DNA from: Psychrosphaera saromensis
GTDB lineage: Bacteria > Pseudomonadota > Gammaproteobacteria > Enterobacterales > Alteromonadaceae
DNA length: 64,000 nt
Assembly (NCBI RefSeq): GCF_002954545.1
Contig: NZ_MSCH01000003.1
Location: 2,023,991 to 2,087,990 of the forward strand
Reading direction: 5' to 3'
The position numbers were made by a program, and so were the translations under genes. Under the pieces are notes generated by a model. It did not search any database, was not told the origin of the DNA, and saw nothing but the letters and a program-made list of their open reading frames with translations. This document shows positions 16,793-26,933 of this stretch, piece by piece; the stretch's first letter is position 1; each line of letters begins with the position of its first letter.

Positions 16793-17944
16793 TTATAATC
16801 CAGCGTCTGCTTTTAATGCTTCAACTTTATCTGTATTTTCCCAAGGGAACTCAGGACGACCAAAATGTCCGTATGCAGCAGTTGCACGGTAAATAGGACG
16901 TTCTAAATCTAACATTTGAATCAAACCATACGGTCTTAAATCAAAATGTCTGCGTACAAGCTCAATTAATTTTTCTTCGCTTAACTTGCTTGTACCAAAA
17001 GTTTCAATACTGATTGACGTTGGCTCAGCAACACCAATTGCATAAGATACTTGTAACTCAGCTTTATCCGCTAAACCCGCAGCAACAAGGTTTTTTGCTA
17101 CATAACGTGCAGCATATGCCGCTGAACGGTCAACTTTTGATGGATCTTTACCAGAGAATGCACCGCCGCCGTGTCTTGCCATACCGCCATAAGTATCAAC
17201 GATAATTTTACGACCGGTTAAACCACAATCGCCCATTGGGCCACCAATTACAAAACGACCAGTAGGATTAATAAAGAACTTAGTGTCTTTATTTAAGTAG
17301 TGAGCTGGTAATGTTGGTTTGATGATGGTTTCCATAACAGCTTCAACTAAGTCATTTTGACTTATGCTGTCACAATGTTGAGTTGATAATACAACTGCGT
17401 CGATTCCAACAGGTTTACCATTTTCGTAAGCAAAGGTAACTTGTGATTTTGCATCTGGACGTAACCAAGGCAAAGTACCGTCTTTACGTACTTGCGCTTG
17501 ACGTTTAACCAAACGGTGAGAATATTCAATTGGAGCAGGCATTAATACGTCAGTTTCATTACATGCGTAACCAAACATTAAACCCTGATCACCTGCGCCT
17601 TGATCTTCTAAAGCTGCGCGGTCTACACCTTGATTAATATCAGGTGATTGTTTACCTATGGTATTTAAAATGGCACATGAGTTTGCGTCGAAGCCCATGT
17701 CAGAATGCGTGTAGCCAATTTCAGTAACCGTTTTACGAGTTAATTCTTCAATATCAACCCAAGCGGTTGTAGTGATTTCACCACCAACCATAACCATTCC
17801 GGTTTTAACGTAAGTCTCACAAGCAACGCGTGCTTTAGGGTCTTGTTCTAATATTGCATCTAGTACAGCATCAGAGATTTGATCTGCAATTTTATCTGGA
17901 TGTCCTTCAGACACAGATTCAGAGGTAAATAAATGTTTAGCCAT
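16793..17944 (-). CDS. metK: S-adenosylmethionine synthase
   Basis: A 383-residue enzyme that makes S-adenosylmethionine from methionine and ATP in the cytoplasm. It starts [19 protein letters not shown], the family's N-terminal signature, and carries [12 protein letters not shown] and [19 protein letters not shown], both conserved ATP/methionine-site blocks. The length is normal. A GTG four codons upstream (17956) is in frame, but the MAKHLF start matches the family. The SAM product feeds, among others, the two methyltransferases of the flagellar cassette. MetJ boxes overlap its likely promoter at 18040-18088. Confidence 0.98.
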   Translation of the reverse strand: MAKHLFTSESVSEGHPDKIADQISDAVLDAILEQDPKARVACETYVKTGMVMVGGEITTTAWVDIEELTRKTVTEIGYTHSDMGFDANSCAILNTIGKQSPDINQGVDRAALEDQGAGDQGLMFGYACNETDVLMPAPIEYSHRLVKRQAQVRKDGTLPWLRPDAKSQVTFAYENGKPVGIDAVVLSTQHCDSISQNDLVEAVMETIIKPTLPAHYLNKDTKFFINPTGRFVIGGPMGDCGLTGRKIIVDTYGGMARHGGGAFSGKDPSKVDRSAAYAARYVAKNLVAAGLADKAELQVSYAIGVAEPTSISIETFGTSKLSEEKLIELVRRHFDLRPYGLIQMLDLERPIYRATAAYGHFGRPEFPWENTDKVEALKADAGL

Positions 17945-18039
17945 TAATAATCTCACTTTGTAAAACGAAACCTGAAATTGATTTTGAGGTTTTAAATGTC
18001 GAATAACGCAATTTTAATACATAAACCTAAAAAACACCT

Positions 18040-18071
18040 AGAACTTTTTGCGTCTAGACGTCTATACGTTT
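18040..18071 (-). promoter_or_regulatory. tandem MetJ boxes (metK operator)
   Basis: Four adjacent octamers are read on the plus strand: agaacttt, ttgcgtct, agacgtct and atacgttt. The third is the exact MetJ consensus AGACGTCT and the others match it at 5, 5 and 6 of 8 bases. MetJ with bound SAM represses methionine genes by binding such arrays. The site is about 95 bases upstream of the metK start. Confidence 0.85.
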
Positions 18072-18088
18072 TCATGCTTAAAGTTCAA
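18061..18088 (-). promoter_or_regulatory. metK: probable sigma-70 promoter of metK
   Basis: On the minus strand, TTGAAC (18083-18088) and TATAGA (18061-18066) are 16 bases apart. Each matches its consensus hexamer at 4 of 6 positions. The -10 overlaps the best met box, which fits repression by MetJ. Confidence 0.5.
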
Positions 18089-18224
18089 AGTGTTATAAAT
18101 TCGTTACAGTTGTCAGATCTTGTAAGAAACAGTTACAAAATAAATGTAACTTTATTTGGAATTATTAGAGCCGATACTTTATAAATGGTCTGCAAAAATA
18201 AAAACGTAAACAGGAACTTAACGA

Positions 18225-21026
18225 ATGACGATTATTTCTCGTATCACAACAACAAAGTTTAGTATGACTAAAGCTTTGTTGTCTTCATTGGCGCTATTAA
18301 CCTTATCCGCATGCTCAAACGATCAACCAGAATCGAATGTGAATTCTAAATTAGCAAGCAGTGCAGCCGAAATTACTTATGTTCGTAACGTAGAGGGCAT
18401 TGACGAATACACGCTTTCTAACGGAATGAAGGTATTATTTTACCCAGATCCAGCACAGCCAAAAACGTTAGTAAATATTACTTATCGTGTTGGTTCAATC
18501 CATGAGAATTATGGTGAAACCGGCATGGCTCATTTGTTAGAGCACATGTTATTTAAAGGCTCTACAAACTATAAAGAAATAGATAAAGAGTTTAATAAAC
18601 GCGGAATGCGTGTAAATGCTTCAACTTGGTTAGACAGAACTAACTACTTTGAATTGTTTGAATCTAATGAAGAAAATCTAGCTTGGGCATTAGCGATGGA
18701 AGCAGACCGTATGGTTAACGCAACTTTCTCTAAAACTGAGTTAGATAGCGAAATGACCGTGGTACGTAACGAAATGGAGCGTGGCGAAAACAGCCCGTTT
18801 AGAATGCTAAGCGCTCGTATGAGTTCAATGGCATATTTATGGCACAACTACGCAAACTCAACTATTGGTGCGCGTTCAGATGTAGAAAACTTCCCGTTTT
18901 CAAAATTACGTAAGTTTTACGATAAACACTATCGTCCTGATAATGCAGTATTAACGATTGCAGGTCGTTTTGATAAAGACAAAACCTTAGCCATTATCGA
19001 AAGTACTTTCGGTATGTTAGCAAAACCGGCAACTGAAATTGAAAAATTATACACAGTTGAGCCGACTCAAGATGGCGAACGTATTATTAACTTACGTCGT
19101 ACTGGTGAAGTTCCAGTTATCGCTGCTCAATACCATGTACCTTCAGCACTTCATGAAGACACTCCTGCTCTTCAAGTATTAGTTCAATTATTATCTGATA
19201 ACGCCCGTGGTCGTATGCAGAAAATGCTAGTAGAACCTGGAGTTGCATCAGGAACTGGCGCTTACTCTTACTTAACTAAAGATCCATCTTCATTCACTAT
19301 TATTGCTCAAGGTTTTAAAGGCAAAGATATTAAAGGAATGGAAACTGCATTATTAGCATTAGCTGAAGACATTAAAACCAAGAAAATATCCGACTCAGAA
19401 GTTGAGCAAGCTAAAGTTTCAATTTTAAAAGAAACTGAAGATGGTTTACGTAACGTAACGTCAGTAGGCATGGAATTATCAGAATTCATCGCTATGGGCG
19501 ATTACCGTTATATATTCTTCTTCCGTGACTTAGTAGAAAAAGTAACAGTAGAAGATGTACAACGTGTTGCAGAGCAGTACTTAGTTGAGAGTAATCGTAC
19601 TTTAGGTCGTTTTATTCCAACAAAAGAACCGGTAAGAGCCGAGATCACACCAGCTAAAGACATCACTGAAATCCTAGCAACGTATAAAGGACGTGAAGCC
19701 ATTGAGTCTGGTGAAGTATATGATAATAACGTTGAGAACATTACCGCGCGTTTACAAGAGTTTAACTGGTCTGCTGGTACAACGTTAAGCGTTTACCCTA
19801 AGAAGTTACGTGGTGGTGAAGTTAGAATCGAGATGACATTGCCTACCGGCAACGTGGATTCACTTAAAGGCTATGAGCAAGACTTTAAACTGATGGGCGG
19901 CTTATTATACAGCGGCAATGCTAAATACTCTAAAGAACAGATAGCATCTAAACTAGATGAGTTAAAAGCGTCTGTAAATATTAGTACTAATACAGTAGGT
20001 AATATAAGCGTAAGTATTAAAGCGGTTAAACCACAGTTAGATGCAACGTTAGCGTTTGTACATGAAATGTTAGCGACGCCATTGTTTGAAGAGTCTGAAA
20101 TTGATATTGACAGAAATGCATCTGTTACTGGTTTAGAGTCAAATAGAAATGAACCTGCGTCAATTGCACTTGCAACACTGAGTGAATCAATAAATGGCCA
20201 CCCTAAAGGGCATCCTTTAGCATTCAAAACATTAGATCAGCAAATAGCTTCACTAAATAAAGTCACTCGTAAACGTTTACAAAAACTACATAAAGCACAT
20301 ATGTCAGTAGCTAATGGGCATATTGGTGTGGTTGGTGATGTTGATCCTAAAGCGTTATCTACTCAGTTAGAACAACTTTTCTCAGACCTTAAAGGTTCGG
20401 CTGATTATGTTGAAATGAAAGATGCGATGAAAGATGTTAAAGGTGTTGATAGCTGGATAGAAACGCCTGATAAAGCAAACTCAACCTTGTTTATTGGACA
20501 TAGAGTTAAATTAAATAAACAAGACTCGGATTATCATGCAGCGTCAGTTGCTAACGCTATATTCGGTGGTAGTGGCTTTGCTTCTCGATTAATGCAGCGT
20601 ATCCGTGTTAAAGAAGGGTACAGCTATGGCACGGGTTCAGGCTTGCAACTAGACTTTAATGAACCGTACGGCTTATTTTATATGCGTGCTATTGCAGCGC
20701 CTGAAAATATGAAAAAAGTAGTTGTGGCTTATAAAGAAGAAGTAGCAAAAGTAGTGAACGATGGTTTCACTCAAGCTGAAGTGACTGATGCAATTGCTGG
20801 TGAAATAAAAAGCTTACGTGTTTCATGGTCTAACGATGGCACAATCGCTGGTTTATTAGCTGACAATCAACAGCTTAACCGTGACTTAACATGGTACACA
20901 CAGTATGTTGAAAAAATGAATGCGCTAACGTTAGATGAAGTAAATGCAGCATTTAACAAGTACATAGCAACAAAAGAACTTAATATATTTACAGCTGGGG
21001 ATTTTGCCAAATCAGCTGAAAAATAA
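18225..21026 (+). CDS. M16 family zinc peptidase, lipoprotein
   Basis: A 933-residue peptidase. A signal peptide ends in the lipobox LSAC with lipidation at Cys30. The zinc motif of inverzincins, HxxEH, is present as HLLEH (103-107), and a conserved downstream Glu lies in TVVRNEMERG. A second, non-catalytic M16 half follows, containing GSGFASRLMQRIRVKEGYSYGTGS near residues 785-808, the substrate-clamping R/Y block. The architecture is that of paired-domain M16 proteases in the periplasm or outer membrane. AGGAAC eight bases before the ATG supports the start; an internal Met (codon 14) could give a shorter signal peptide. A strong terminator follows, so it is monocistronic. Confidence 0.93.
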   Translation: MTIISRITTTKFSMTKALLSSLALLTLSACSNDQPESNVNSKLASSAAEITYVRNVEGIDEYTLSNGMKVLFYPDPAQPKTLVNITYRVGSIHENYGETGMAHLLEHMLFKGSTNYKEIDKEFNKRGMRVNASTWLDRTNYFELFESNEENLAWALAMEADRMVNATFSKTELDSEMTVVRNEMERGENSPFRMLSARMSSMAYLWHNYANSTIGARSDVENFPFSKLRKFYDKHYRPDNAVLTIAGRFDKDKTLAIIESTFGMLAKPATEIEKLYTVEPTQDGERIINLRRTGEVPVIAAQYHVPSALHEDTPALQVLVQLLSDNARGRMQKMLVEPGVASGTGAYSYLTKDPSSFTIIAQGFKGKDIKGMETALLALAEDIKTKKISDSEVEQAKVSILKETEDGLRNVTSVGMELSEFIAMGDYRYIFFFRDLVEKVTVEDVQRVAEQYLVESNRTLGRFIPTKEPVRAEITPAKDITEILATYKGREAIESGEVYDNNVENITARLQEFNWSAGTTLSVYPKKLRGGEVRIEMTLPTGNVDSLKGYEQDFKLMGGLLYSGNAKYSKEQIASKLDELKASVNISTNTVGNISVSIKAVKPQLDATLAFVHEMLATPLFEESEIDIDRNASVTGLESNRNEPASIALATLSESINGHPKGHPLAFKTLDQQIASLNKVTRKRLQKLHKAHMSVANGHIGVVGDVDPKALSTQLEQLFSDLKGSADYVEMKDAMKDVKGVDSWIETPDKANSTLFIGHRVKLNKQDSDYHAASVANAIFGGSGFASRLMQRIRVKEGYSYGTGSGLQLDFNEPYGLFYMRAIAAPENMKKVVVAYKEEVAKVVNDGFTQAEVTDAIAGEIKSLRVSWSNDGTIAGLLADNQQLNRDLTWYTQYVEKMNALTLDEVNAAFNKYIATKELNIFTAGDFAKSAEK

Positions 21027-21071
21027 GTTTCTTTATTAAGTTAATATATTGATTTAGCTTATAAATTAAAT

Positions 21072-21103
21072 AAAACGCGATGATATTATCATCGCGTTTT
21101 TTT
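21072..21103 (+). terminator. intrinsic terminator after M16 peptidase
   Basis: A 13-bp perfect stem with a 3-nt loop (21072-21084 with 21088-21100) ends in seven T. Confidence 0.93.
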
Positions 21104-21133
21104 GTTTATAAGGGGAATATTTATAAAGTAAGG

Positions 21134-21184
21134 GCACATAAGGTGTAAAGGCACATAAGATATAAAGCTACATAAGGTATAAAG
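21134..21184. repeat. 17-bp tandem repeat, 3 copies
   Basis: Units are gcacataaggtgtaaag (21134-21150), gcacataagatataaag (21151-21167) and ctacataaggtataaag (21168-21184). They differ at two or three positions. The repeat is non-coding, between two peptidase genes. Confidence 0.88.
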
Positions 21185-21355
21185 GTGAGTTAATAGCCAA
21201 TTGAGCTGCTGTCGCGGCAAACTTGCCGTTTGTCTTGATAAGACTTGCCCAACATCTAACAGTCTGGTTAGATGTTACAAATAATAATAATTGTATAAAG
21301 CTCTTTGAAACAAAGGCTTTGTATTAACCTCTTTGTATAAAACACTGGGAACATA

Positions 21356-23518
21356 ATGAAAAATAAAATAACGATTGCTTTGTCATTAGCGCTAATGACA
21401 GGATTAACCGCTTGTGGTCAATCAAATGTTGATACAGAAGCCACCCGTAAAATGGAGCAAGCGCAAACTAAAAATACTGTGCTAGCAAAATGGCAGGGGC
21501 CTTTCGAAGGAGTACCTGCATTCGATACAGTAAAATTAGACGACTTAAAGCCAGCATTTGATATTGCAATCAGTAATAACCTGGCGGAAATAGACGCAGT
21601 TGTTAATAACCCGGAACCTGCAACATTCGAAAATACCATTGTAGAATTAGAACGAGCTGGTTCAGACCTAAACCGAATCTATGCATACTACGGTATTTGG
21701 CGTTCAAATAAATCGTCACCAGAGGTACGTGAAGTAGCTAAAGACTTAGGTCCAAAACTTTCTGAGTTTCGTTCAAAAGTAAATCAAAACAAAGGCTTGT
21801 TTGAACGTATTAAAGCGGTTTACGAAAGTGAAGAAATGAAAACTTTACGTAAAGACCAACAAAAAATGGTTAAAGAAAGTTATCAAGGTTTTGTTCGCAG
21901 CGGTGCATTGTTAAATGATGACGATCAAAAGCGTTATGCTGAAATTAATCTTAAGTTATCAGAAATTCACACTCAATTTGGCAATAACATTTTAGCCGAT
22001 GAAGAAAACTACGTTACCTATTTAACTAAAGAACAAATTGGTGGGTTACCAGAGTCTGTTGTAACTGCAGCGAAAAATGCGGCGGTTAGTTTAGGCAAAG
22101 AAGATCAATATGCTATTACTAATACGCGTTCATCAATGGACCCGTTTTTAACTTACTCAACAGAACGTGAACTGCGTGAGCAAGTTTGGAATACTTATTA
22201 CAGCCGTGGTGATAACGGCGATGAATTTGACAATAATAAAATCATTGCTGAAATTTTAAAACTACGCCATGAGCGTGTTCAGCTATTAGGCTACGACAAT
22301 TATGGTCAGTGGCGTTTAGAAAACAGAATGGCTAAAAATCCAGAAAATGCATTTGCATTAATGAATGCGGTTTGGCCTGCTGCGATAGCTCGGGTAGAAG
22401 AAGAAGTGGCAGATATGCAAGCCATTGCTGACAAAGAAGGGGCTGATATTACCATTGCACCTTGGGATTATCGTTTTTACGCAGAAAAAGTTCGTAAAGC
22501 AAAATACGACTTAGACTCTGATGAAGTTAAACAATATCTACAATTAGATAACTTACGTGAAGCTATGTTTTATGTAGCGGGTGAACTATTCGATTTTAAA
22601 TTCACACCAGTTGAAGATGGCAGTGTGCCAGTGTTTGATCCTGAAGTTAAAGTTTGGGAAGTCACTAAACTATCTAGCGGTAAGCATGTAGGTGTTTGGT
22701 ATTTAGACCCTTATGCTCGTAAAGGTAAACGTTCTGGTGCTTGGGCTACAACATACCGTAGTTTCACTAGCTTTGATGGTGTAACAAATGTATTAGCGTC
22801 AAATAACTCAAACTTTATTAAAGGTGAAGCAGGTAAGCCAACGTTAATTTCTTGGTCTGACGCAGAAACCTTATTCCATGAATTTGGCCATGCGTTACAC
22901 TTTTTAGCATCAAATGTTGAATACCCTACCCAAAATGGTGGTGTGCGCGATTACACTGAATTCCAATCTCAACTGTTAGAACGTTGGTTAACCACTGATC
23001 CTGTGATTGATAATTACCTTGTTCACAATAAAACAGGCAAACCAATTCCTGCAGATTTAGTTGCTAAAATCAAAAAAGCGGCCACGTTTAATGAAGGTTT
23101 TAAAACTACTGAATATTTAGCGTCTGCTATCATCGATTTAAAACTACATACTATGGATCCTAAAAACATAGATATCGACAAGTTTGAACGTGAAACATTA
23201 GCTGAAATGAATATGCCAAAAGAAATGGTAATGCGTCACCGTACACCACAATTTGGTCATGTCTTCTCTGGCGAAGGTTATTCAGCGGGTTATTACGGTT
23301 ACATGTGGGCTGAAGTATTAACCTCTGATGCAGCAGAAGCTTTTGAAGAGTCACCTGGTGGCTACTACGACAAAGCAATGGCGAAAAAGTTAGTTGATCA
23401 TTTATTTGCTCCACGTAACTCTATTGATCCAGCTGAAGCTTATAAAATGTTTAGAGGCAGAGACGCTAAGGTTGAAGCTTTAATGCGAGACCGTGGATTC
23501 CCAATCCCTAAAAAATAA
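21356..23518 (+). CDS. M3 family peptidyl-dipeptidase-like lipoprotein
   Basis: A 720-residue metallopeptidase of the thimet/Dcp family (M3). The lipobox LTAC puts the lipidated Cys at residue 20, so unlike E. coli Dcp it is membrane-anchored and exported. The zinc motif HEFGH is at 508-512 and the third ligand Glu535 is in DYTEFQSQ, a variant of the usual EFPSQ. The conserved GYSAGYYGYMWAEVL block (about 640-655) carries the Tyr residues that bind substrate. Dcp-type enzymes release C-terminal dipeptides. It follows a hairpin-containing leader and ends in a terminator, so it is transcribed alone. Confidence 0.95.
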   Translation: MKNKITIALSLALMTGLTACGQSNVDTEATRKMEQAQTKNTVLAKWQGPFEGVPAFDTVKLDDLKPAFDIAISNNLAEIDAVVNNPEPATFENTIVELERAGSDLNRIYAYYGIWRSNKSSPEVREVAKDLGPKLSEFRSKVNQNKGLFERIKAVYESEEMKTLRKDQQKMVKESYQGFVRSGALLNDDDQKRYAEINLKLSEIHTQFGNNILADEENYVTYLTKEQIGGLPESVVTAAKNAAVSLGKEDQYAITNTRSSMDPFLTYSTERELREQVWNTYYSRGDNGDEFDNNKIIAEILKLRHERVQLLGYDNYGQWRLENRMAKNPENAFALMNAVWPAAIARVEEEVADMQAIADKEGADITIAPWDYRFYAEKVRKAKYDLDSDEVKQYLQLDNLREAMFYVAGELFDFKFTPVEDGSVPVFDPEVKVWEVTKLSSGKHVGVWYLDPYARKGKRSGAWATTYRSFTSFDGVTNVLASNNSNFIKGEAGKPTLISWSDAETLFHEFGHALHFLASNVEYPTQNGGVRDYTEFQSQLLERWLTTDPVIDNYLVHNKTGKPIPADLVAKIKKAATFNEGFKTTEYLASAIIDLKLHTMDPKNIDIDKFERETLAEMNMPKEMVMRHRTPQFGHVFSGEGYSAGYYGYMWAEVLTSDAAEAFEESPGGYYDKAMAKKLVDHLFAPRNSIDPAEAYKMFRGRDAKVEALMRDRGFPIPKK

Positions 23519-23558
23519 TTGAGTAGCTCAATTTAAAGATGAAACAGTAAAGTAAAAG

Positions 23559-23582
23559 AGCCGACATTTGTCGGCTTTTTTT
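23559..23582 (+). terminator. intrinsic terminator after M3 peptidase
   Basis: AGCCGAC pairs with GTCGGCT across a 4-nt loop and is followed by seven T (23576-23582). Confidence 0.92.
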
Positions 23583-23794
23583 ATGGGTAAATTATAGTTA
23601 CAAAATTACATTGTTTAATATAGTGAGTGAATGTTTGGACCGTATTTGCATAAGTATTACCTATGAATTTATTGTAATGATGTTTTTGCTTTTACGGCTG
23701 GAGCTCAGATTCCCCATTGTTGATATTGGAAAATATACATTTATGTGACTATAGTTTTTTGATTAAAGACAAATTCATTAAATTAAGGCAATGA

Positions 23795-26092
23795 ATGAAC
23801 TTAAAACAAAGACTCATATTATTAATATCACTCATGTCTATTTTAGTCGCTATTTTGACCAATTTAACAACTTCTTATCAAGCATTTACCAAAATGGAAA
23901 GTGATGCCATTGACCAATATAAAGAGAGCTTAACGTCAAAAAGAATACTGGTTACAACTGAAATAGAAGATTACTTTTCTATTATTCAAAAACAGATAGT
24001 TGTTATGTCGAGTAACATTTCAACCGTTGAAGCTACTTCAGCGTTTACCGATGCATTTTTTAATTACCCTATTCAGACTAATACTTCAGCGCTTCAATCA
24101 TATTATGAACAAGACTTTGGTGGCGAATATAATAAACGTGTAGGTAAAAGTGCAAATGTTAATGAGGTTTATTCTGATGTCTCTGATATTGCTCGCTCAT
24201 TACAAAATACTTACATAGCTGAAAATTCAAATGAACTCGGTGGGAAAGACGGATTAACCTTAGCTAATGATGGTTCTGATTACGATAGTGTTCACCAACG
24301 ATATCATCCAAGTATTCGGAAATTTCTTCAAGAGTTTGGTTTTTATGATGTGTTTATTGCCGAACCTAAAAATGGTCATATTGTTTATAGTGTATTTAAA
24401 GAACTGGACTTTGCTACTAGCCTTAAAAATGGTCCGTTTAATAATACCGGAATTTCTGAGGCATATAACAAGGCATTAACTTTACCAGAGGGCGAAATAT
24501 ACCTAACGGATTTTGCTCCTTATCAACCTTCCTATGAAGCGCCTGCTAGTTTTATGTCTTCACCTATATATGAAAATAATGCACTAATAGGTGTTCTTAT
24601 ATTTCAAATGCCTCTGGATCATATTAATAGCTTAATGGTACAAAAAGAGAAATGGGAAGATGTTGGTTTTGGTAAAAGTGGTGAAATTTATTTAGTTGGT
24701 GAAGATTTAACTTTACGTAGTGAAAGCCGATTTTTTATTGAAGATAAGGCATCGTACATAGCGGCGATTAAAAAAGCCGGAATTAGTACTGCGGATATTA
24801 TAGATAAAACCAATACCAGTATTTTACTGCAACCAGCTGACTCTGTAGGAGCTAAAGCAGCGATAAATGGTACAACGAACTTTGACATTATTAAGGATTA
24901 TAGAGGTGTTGAGGTATTAAGTGCTTATGCACCTCTTAATATCCATGGCTTAAAATGGGCTATGTTATCGGAGATTGACTTAGAGGAAGCACTACAAGGG
25001 GTTAAGCAGCTTGAAGGTGAGATCATTACCTCAACGATTTATGTTGTACTTTTTGTGGCTGTTACTTCGGTAATTATTGCTATTTTGATTGCGAATTCAA
25101 TTATAAAACCATTAAATTCTCTTGCGAGACGTTTTGCTGATCTGTCACAAGGTGATGCGGATCTAACAAGCCGTGTAAGTAAATCAGGCATCGCGGAAAT
25201 TGACGAGATAAGCGCTGGATTTAATCAATTTGTCGAGCAATTACATACTGTTATTGGTGGAATTAAAGATGCGGTTAATAGAATCGCAACCAGTGGTACG
25301 GAATTAAGTGTCAACGCAGAACAGAATAATGGCGTTATAGCTGAGCAGGGAATTAAATTGCACGAAGTTAATCAGGAACTAAATGAGTTTACTGCTTCGG
25401 TAAATCAAATTACGTCTCAAGCTGAAACTGCATTTGAAACAACTGAAAATGCCAAACAGTCAGCTAAAGATAATGTGGACAGATCTAACTTGGCTTCGGA
25501 AAATATAAGACAATTGGTTGAACAAATAGACATAGCAGAAAAAACAATAGAAGAGTTGCAGTCAAATGTTCAAGATATTAGTGATGTTTTAGGCGTAATT
25601 AATTCTATTGCTGACCAAACCAACTTATTGGCCCTAAACGCAGCAATTGAGGCTGCAAGAGCAGGGGAACACGGTAGAGGTTTTGCTGTCGTTGCTGACG
25701 AAGTAAGAACGTTAGCTAAACGAACTCAAGAAAGTACCATTACAATTCAAACTCAAATTGATCATTTAACGAGTTCGACCAATAAGTCAGTCGTATCTAT
25801 GGAGAAAGCCACAGTCTCAGCTCAAGGTGGTATTCAACTTGTTGAGTTAGTAAGCCAAACGTTAGTGGATTTATCAGAGATTATTCTCAGTTTAGAGAAT
25901 ATGAATGGTGAAATTGTGAAAGAGGGAAATAGCCAAACTCAAAACATAGCCGTTATTAACCAAAACTTGAATGAAATTTCAAATAAAACCGCTCAAATGG
26001 AACAAGGTGCTGAGAGTATAAATGGCGTAGCGCTTGAGCTCTCTTTAGTTTCTGAAGATGTTAAAATGAATACGGATAGATTTGTTATTTAA
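23795..26092 (+). CDS. methyl-accepting chemotaxis protein, Cache-type sensor
   Basis: A 765-residue chemoreceptor. TM1 is at about residues 7-27, followed by a large periplasmic dCache-like region (about 30-405) with [20 protein letters not shown], a typical PAS-like Cache strand set. TM2 is at ~411-435, then a HAMP linker ([19 protein letters not shown]). The cytoplasmic coiled coil carries the signalling tip [20 protein letters not shown]. It senses an unknown small ligand and controls CheA. An ATG four bases upstream is out of frame; AAGG before 23795 supports this start. The terminator with the next gene is shared at 26119-26151. Confidence 0.95.
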   Translation: MNLKQRLILLISLMSILVAILTNLTTSYQAFTKMESDAIDQYKESLTSKRILVTTEIEDYFSIIQKQIVVMSSNISTVEATSAFTDAFFNYPIQTNTSALQSYYEQDFGGEYNKRVGKSANVNEVYSDVSDIARSLQNTYIAENSNELGGKDGLTLANDGSDYDSVHQRYHPSIRKFLQEFGFYDVFIAEPKNGHIVYSVFKELDFATSLKNGPFNNTGISEAYNKALTLPEGEIYLTDFAPYQPSYEAPASFMSSPIYENNALIGVLIFQMPLDHINSLMVQKEKWEDVGFGKSGEIYLVGEDLTLRSESRFFIEDKASYIAAIKKAGISTADIIDKTNTSILLQPADSVGAKAAINGTTNFDIIKDYRGVEVLSAYAPLNIHGLKWAMLSEIDLEEALQGVKQLEGEIITSTIYVVLFVAVTSVIIAILIANSIIKPLNSLARRFADLSQGDADLTSRVSKSGIAEIDEISAGFNQFVEQLHTVIGGIKDAVNRIATSGTELSVNAEQNNGVIAEQGIKLHEVNQELNEFTASVNQITSQAETAFETTENAKQSAKDNVDRSNLASENIRQLVEQIDIAEKTIEELQSNVQDISDVLGVINSIADQTNLLALNAAIEAARAGEHGRGFAVVADEVRTLAKRTQESTITIQTQIDHLTSSTNKSVVSMEKATVSAQGGIQLVELVSQTLVDLSEIILSLENMNGEIVKEGNSQTQNIAVINQNLNEISNKTAQMEQGAESINGVALELSLVSEDVKMNTDRFVI

Positions 26093-26118
26093 TACATTTG
26101 TATACAAGTCGATATGAG

Positions 26119-26151
26119 AGTCACCAAGGTAAGTTATACCTTGGTGACTTT
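26119..26151. terminator. bidirectional terminator between MCP and DM13 lipoprotein
   Basis: A 13-bp perfect stem (26119-26131 with 26137-26149) and a 5-nt loop lie between convergent genes. The T run is short on both sides. Confidence 0.75.
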
Positions 26152-26168
26152 CAGAAGTAATAAGCAAA

Positions 26169-26642
26169 TTAATTAAACAAACTATCACCAAAACTAACAC
26201 CAACATCTGAACACCAAATACTAATACCATTTAAGTCATCTAATGTTTTATCGGTTGGTAGTTGAACGGTATATGTTTGGTTTACAAAACGAGTTCCAAA
26301 AATATTTTCACTTATCGCAAATCCTGCAGGTGGGTGATAATTTTCATCGACACCAGCATAAACCTGAACAATGAGACCACCGCCATCATAGTTAAAGTTT
26401 GTGATCTCAATAGTACAGTCATCCACTATGGTTGCTGTGCCACTAACACTATGGCTTAAGGTACTTAACTCACCTGTTTGGCCAACCATCGCATGGCTAG
26501 ATGCACATTCTCTTAATTGTACTTCCTCGGTAGTCATATCTTCTGAAGCTTCTGAGATTTTATCCTCTGAGTCGGACATGCCATCACTGCAGGCGCTAAT
26601 TAGACTAATTAACATAAAAATAGAAAAGCTTTTTAAATTCAC
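26169..26642 (-). CDS. DM13-domain lipoprotein
   Basis: A 157-residue protein with a lipoprotein signal (LISAC, Cys18) and an acidic Ser/Asp/Glu linker to ~residue 45. The C-terminal domain matches the DM13 pattern: HSVSGTATIVDDCTIEITNF, FNYDGGGLIVQVYAG, then LDDLNGISIWCSDVGVSFGD. DM13 domains are proposed to have a redox role because of a near-invariant Cys in WC; that Cys is present here (IWCSD). The function of the bacterial forms is not established. It stands alone, convergent with the chemoreceptor gene. Confidence 0.8.
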   Translation of the reverse strand: MNLKSFSIFMLISLISACSDGMSDSEDKISEASEDMTTEEVQLRECASSHAMVGQTGELSTLSHSVSGTATIVDDCTIEITNFNYDGGGLIVQVYAGVDENYHPPAGFAISENIFGTRFVNQTYTVQLPTDKTLDDLNGISIWCSDVGVSFGDSLFN

Positions 26643-26933
26643 AAAAACACTCCAAATTTGTAAAGAAATAATAAATTGGTATTAAATAAGTGACACAAAA
26701 AGTACTGAAGTAATACCAAGGAAAAACTAGCAAGATGATTAACAGACCGTAACAAGCTAGATTAAATTGCAGCATTACTTAGAATTATTGTGCAGAATTT
26801 AATAACTTCATCAAAAAATATTAGGTTATTTCATTTTTATCTTAGTTAATCACTTAGAGTAATTGCTTTCATTGGCGTTTTTAGGTCAAATAGCCCAAAG
26901 TACAATTTATTATTATAAAAATATTCAGGACAC

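Larger units (their letters stand above)
21027..21355. other. intergenic region with terminator, tandem repeat and hairpins
   Basis: No gene is visible. The region holds a terminator (21072-21103), three 17-bp tandem repeats (21134-21184), a short palindrome cggcaa-ac-ttgccg (21215-21228) and a 10-bp-stem hairpin aacatctaac/gttagatgtt (21251-21276). The last two lie in the likely leader of the M3 peptidase gene. Confidence 0.7.

Noticed and set aside
17996-18184. 62-codon open frame between metK and the M16 peptidase gene
   Set aside because: It covers the met boxes and metK promoter, has no ribosome-binding site and no protein-like composition.
23636-23650. Possible sigma-54 element TGGAC...TTGCA upstream of the chemoreceptor
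   Set aside because: The spacing between the GG and GC elements is one base short of the strict sigma-54 distance and the -24 box is imperfect.
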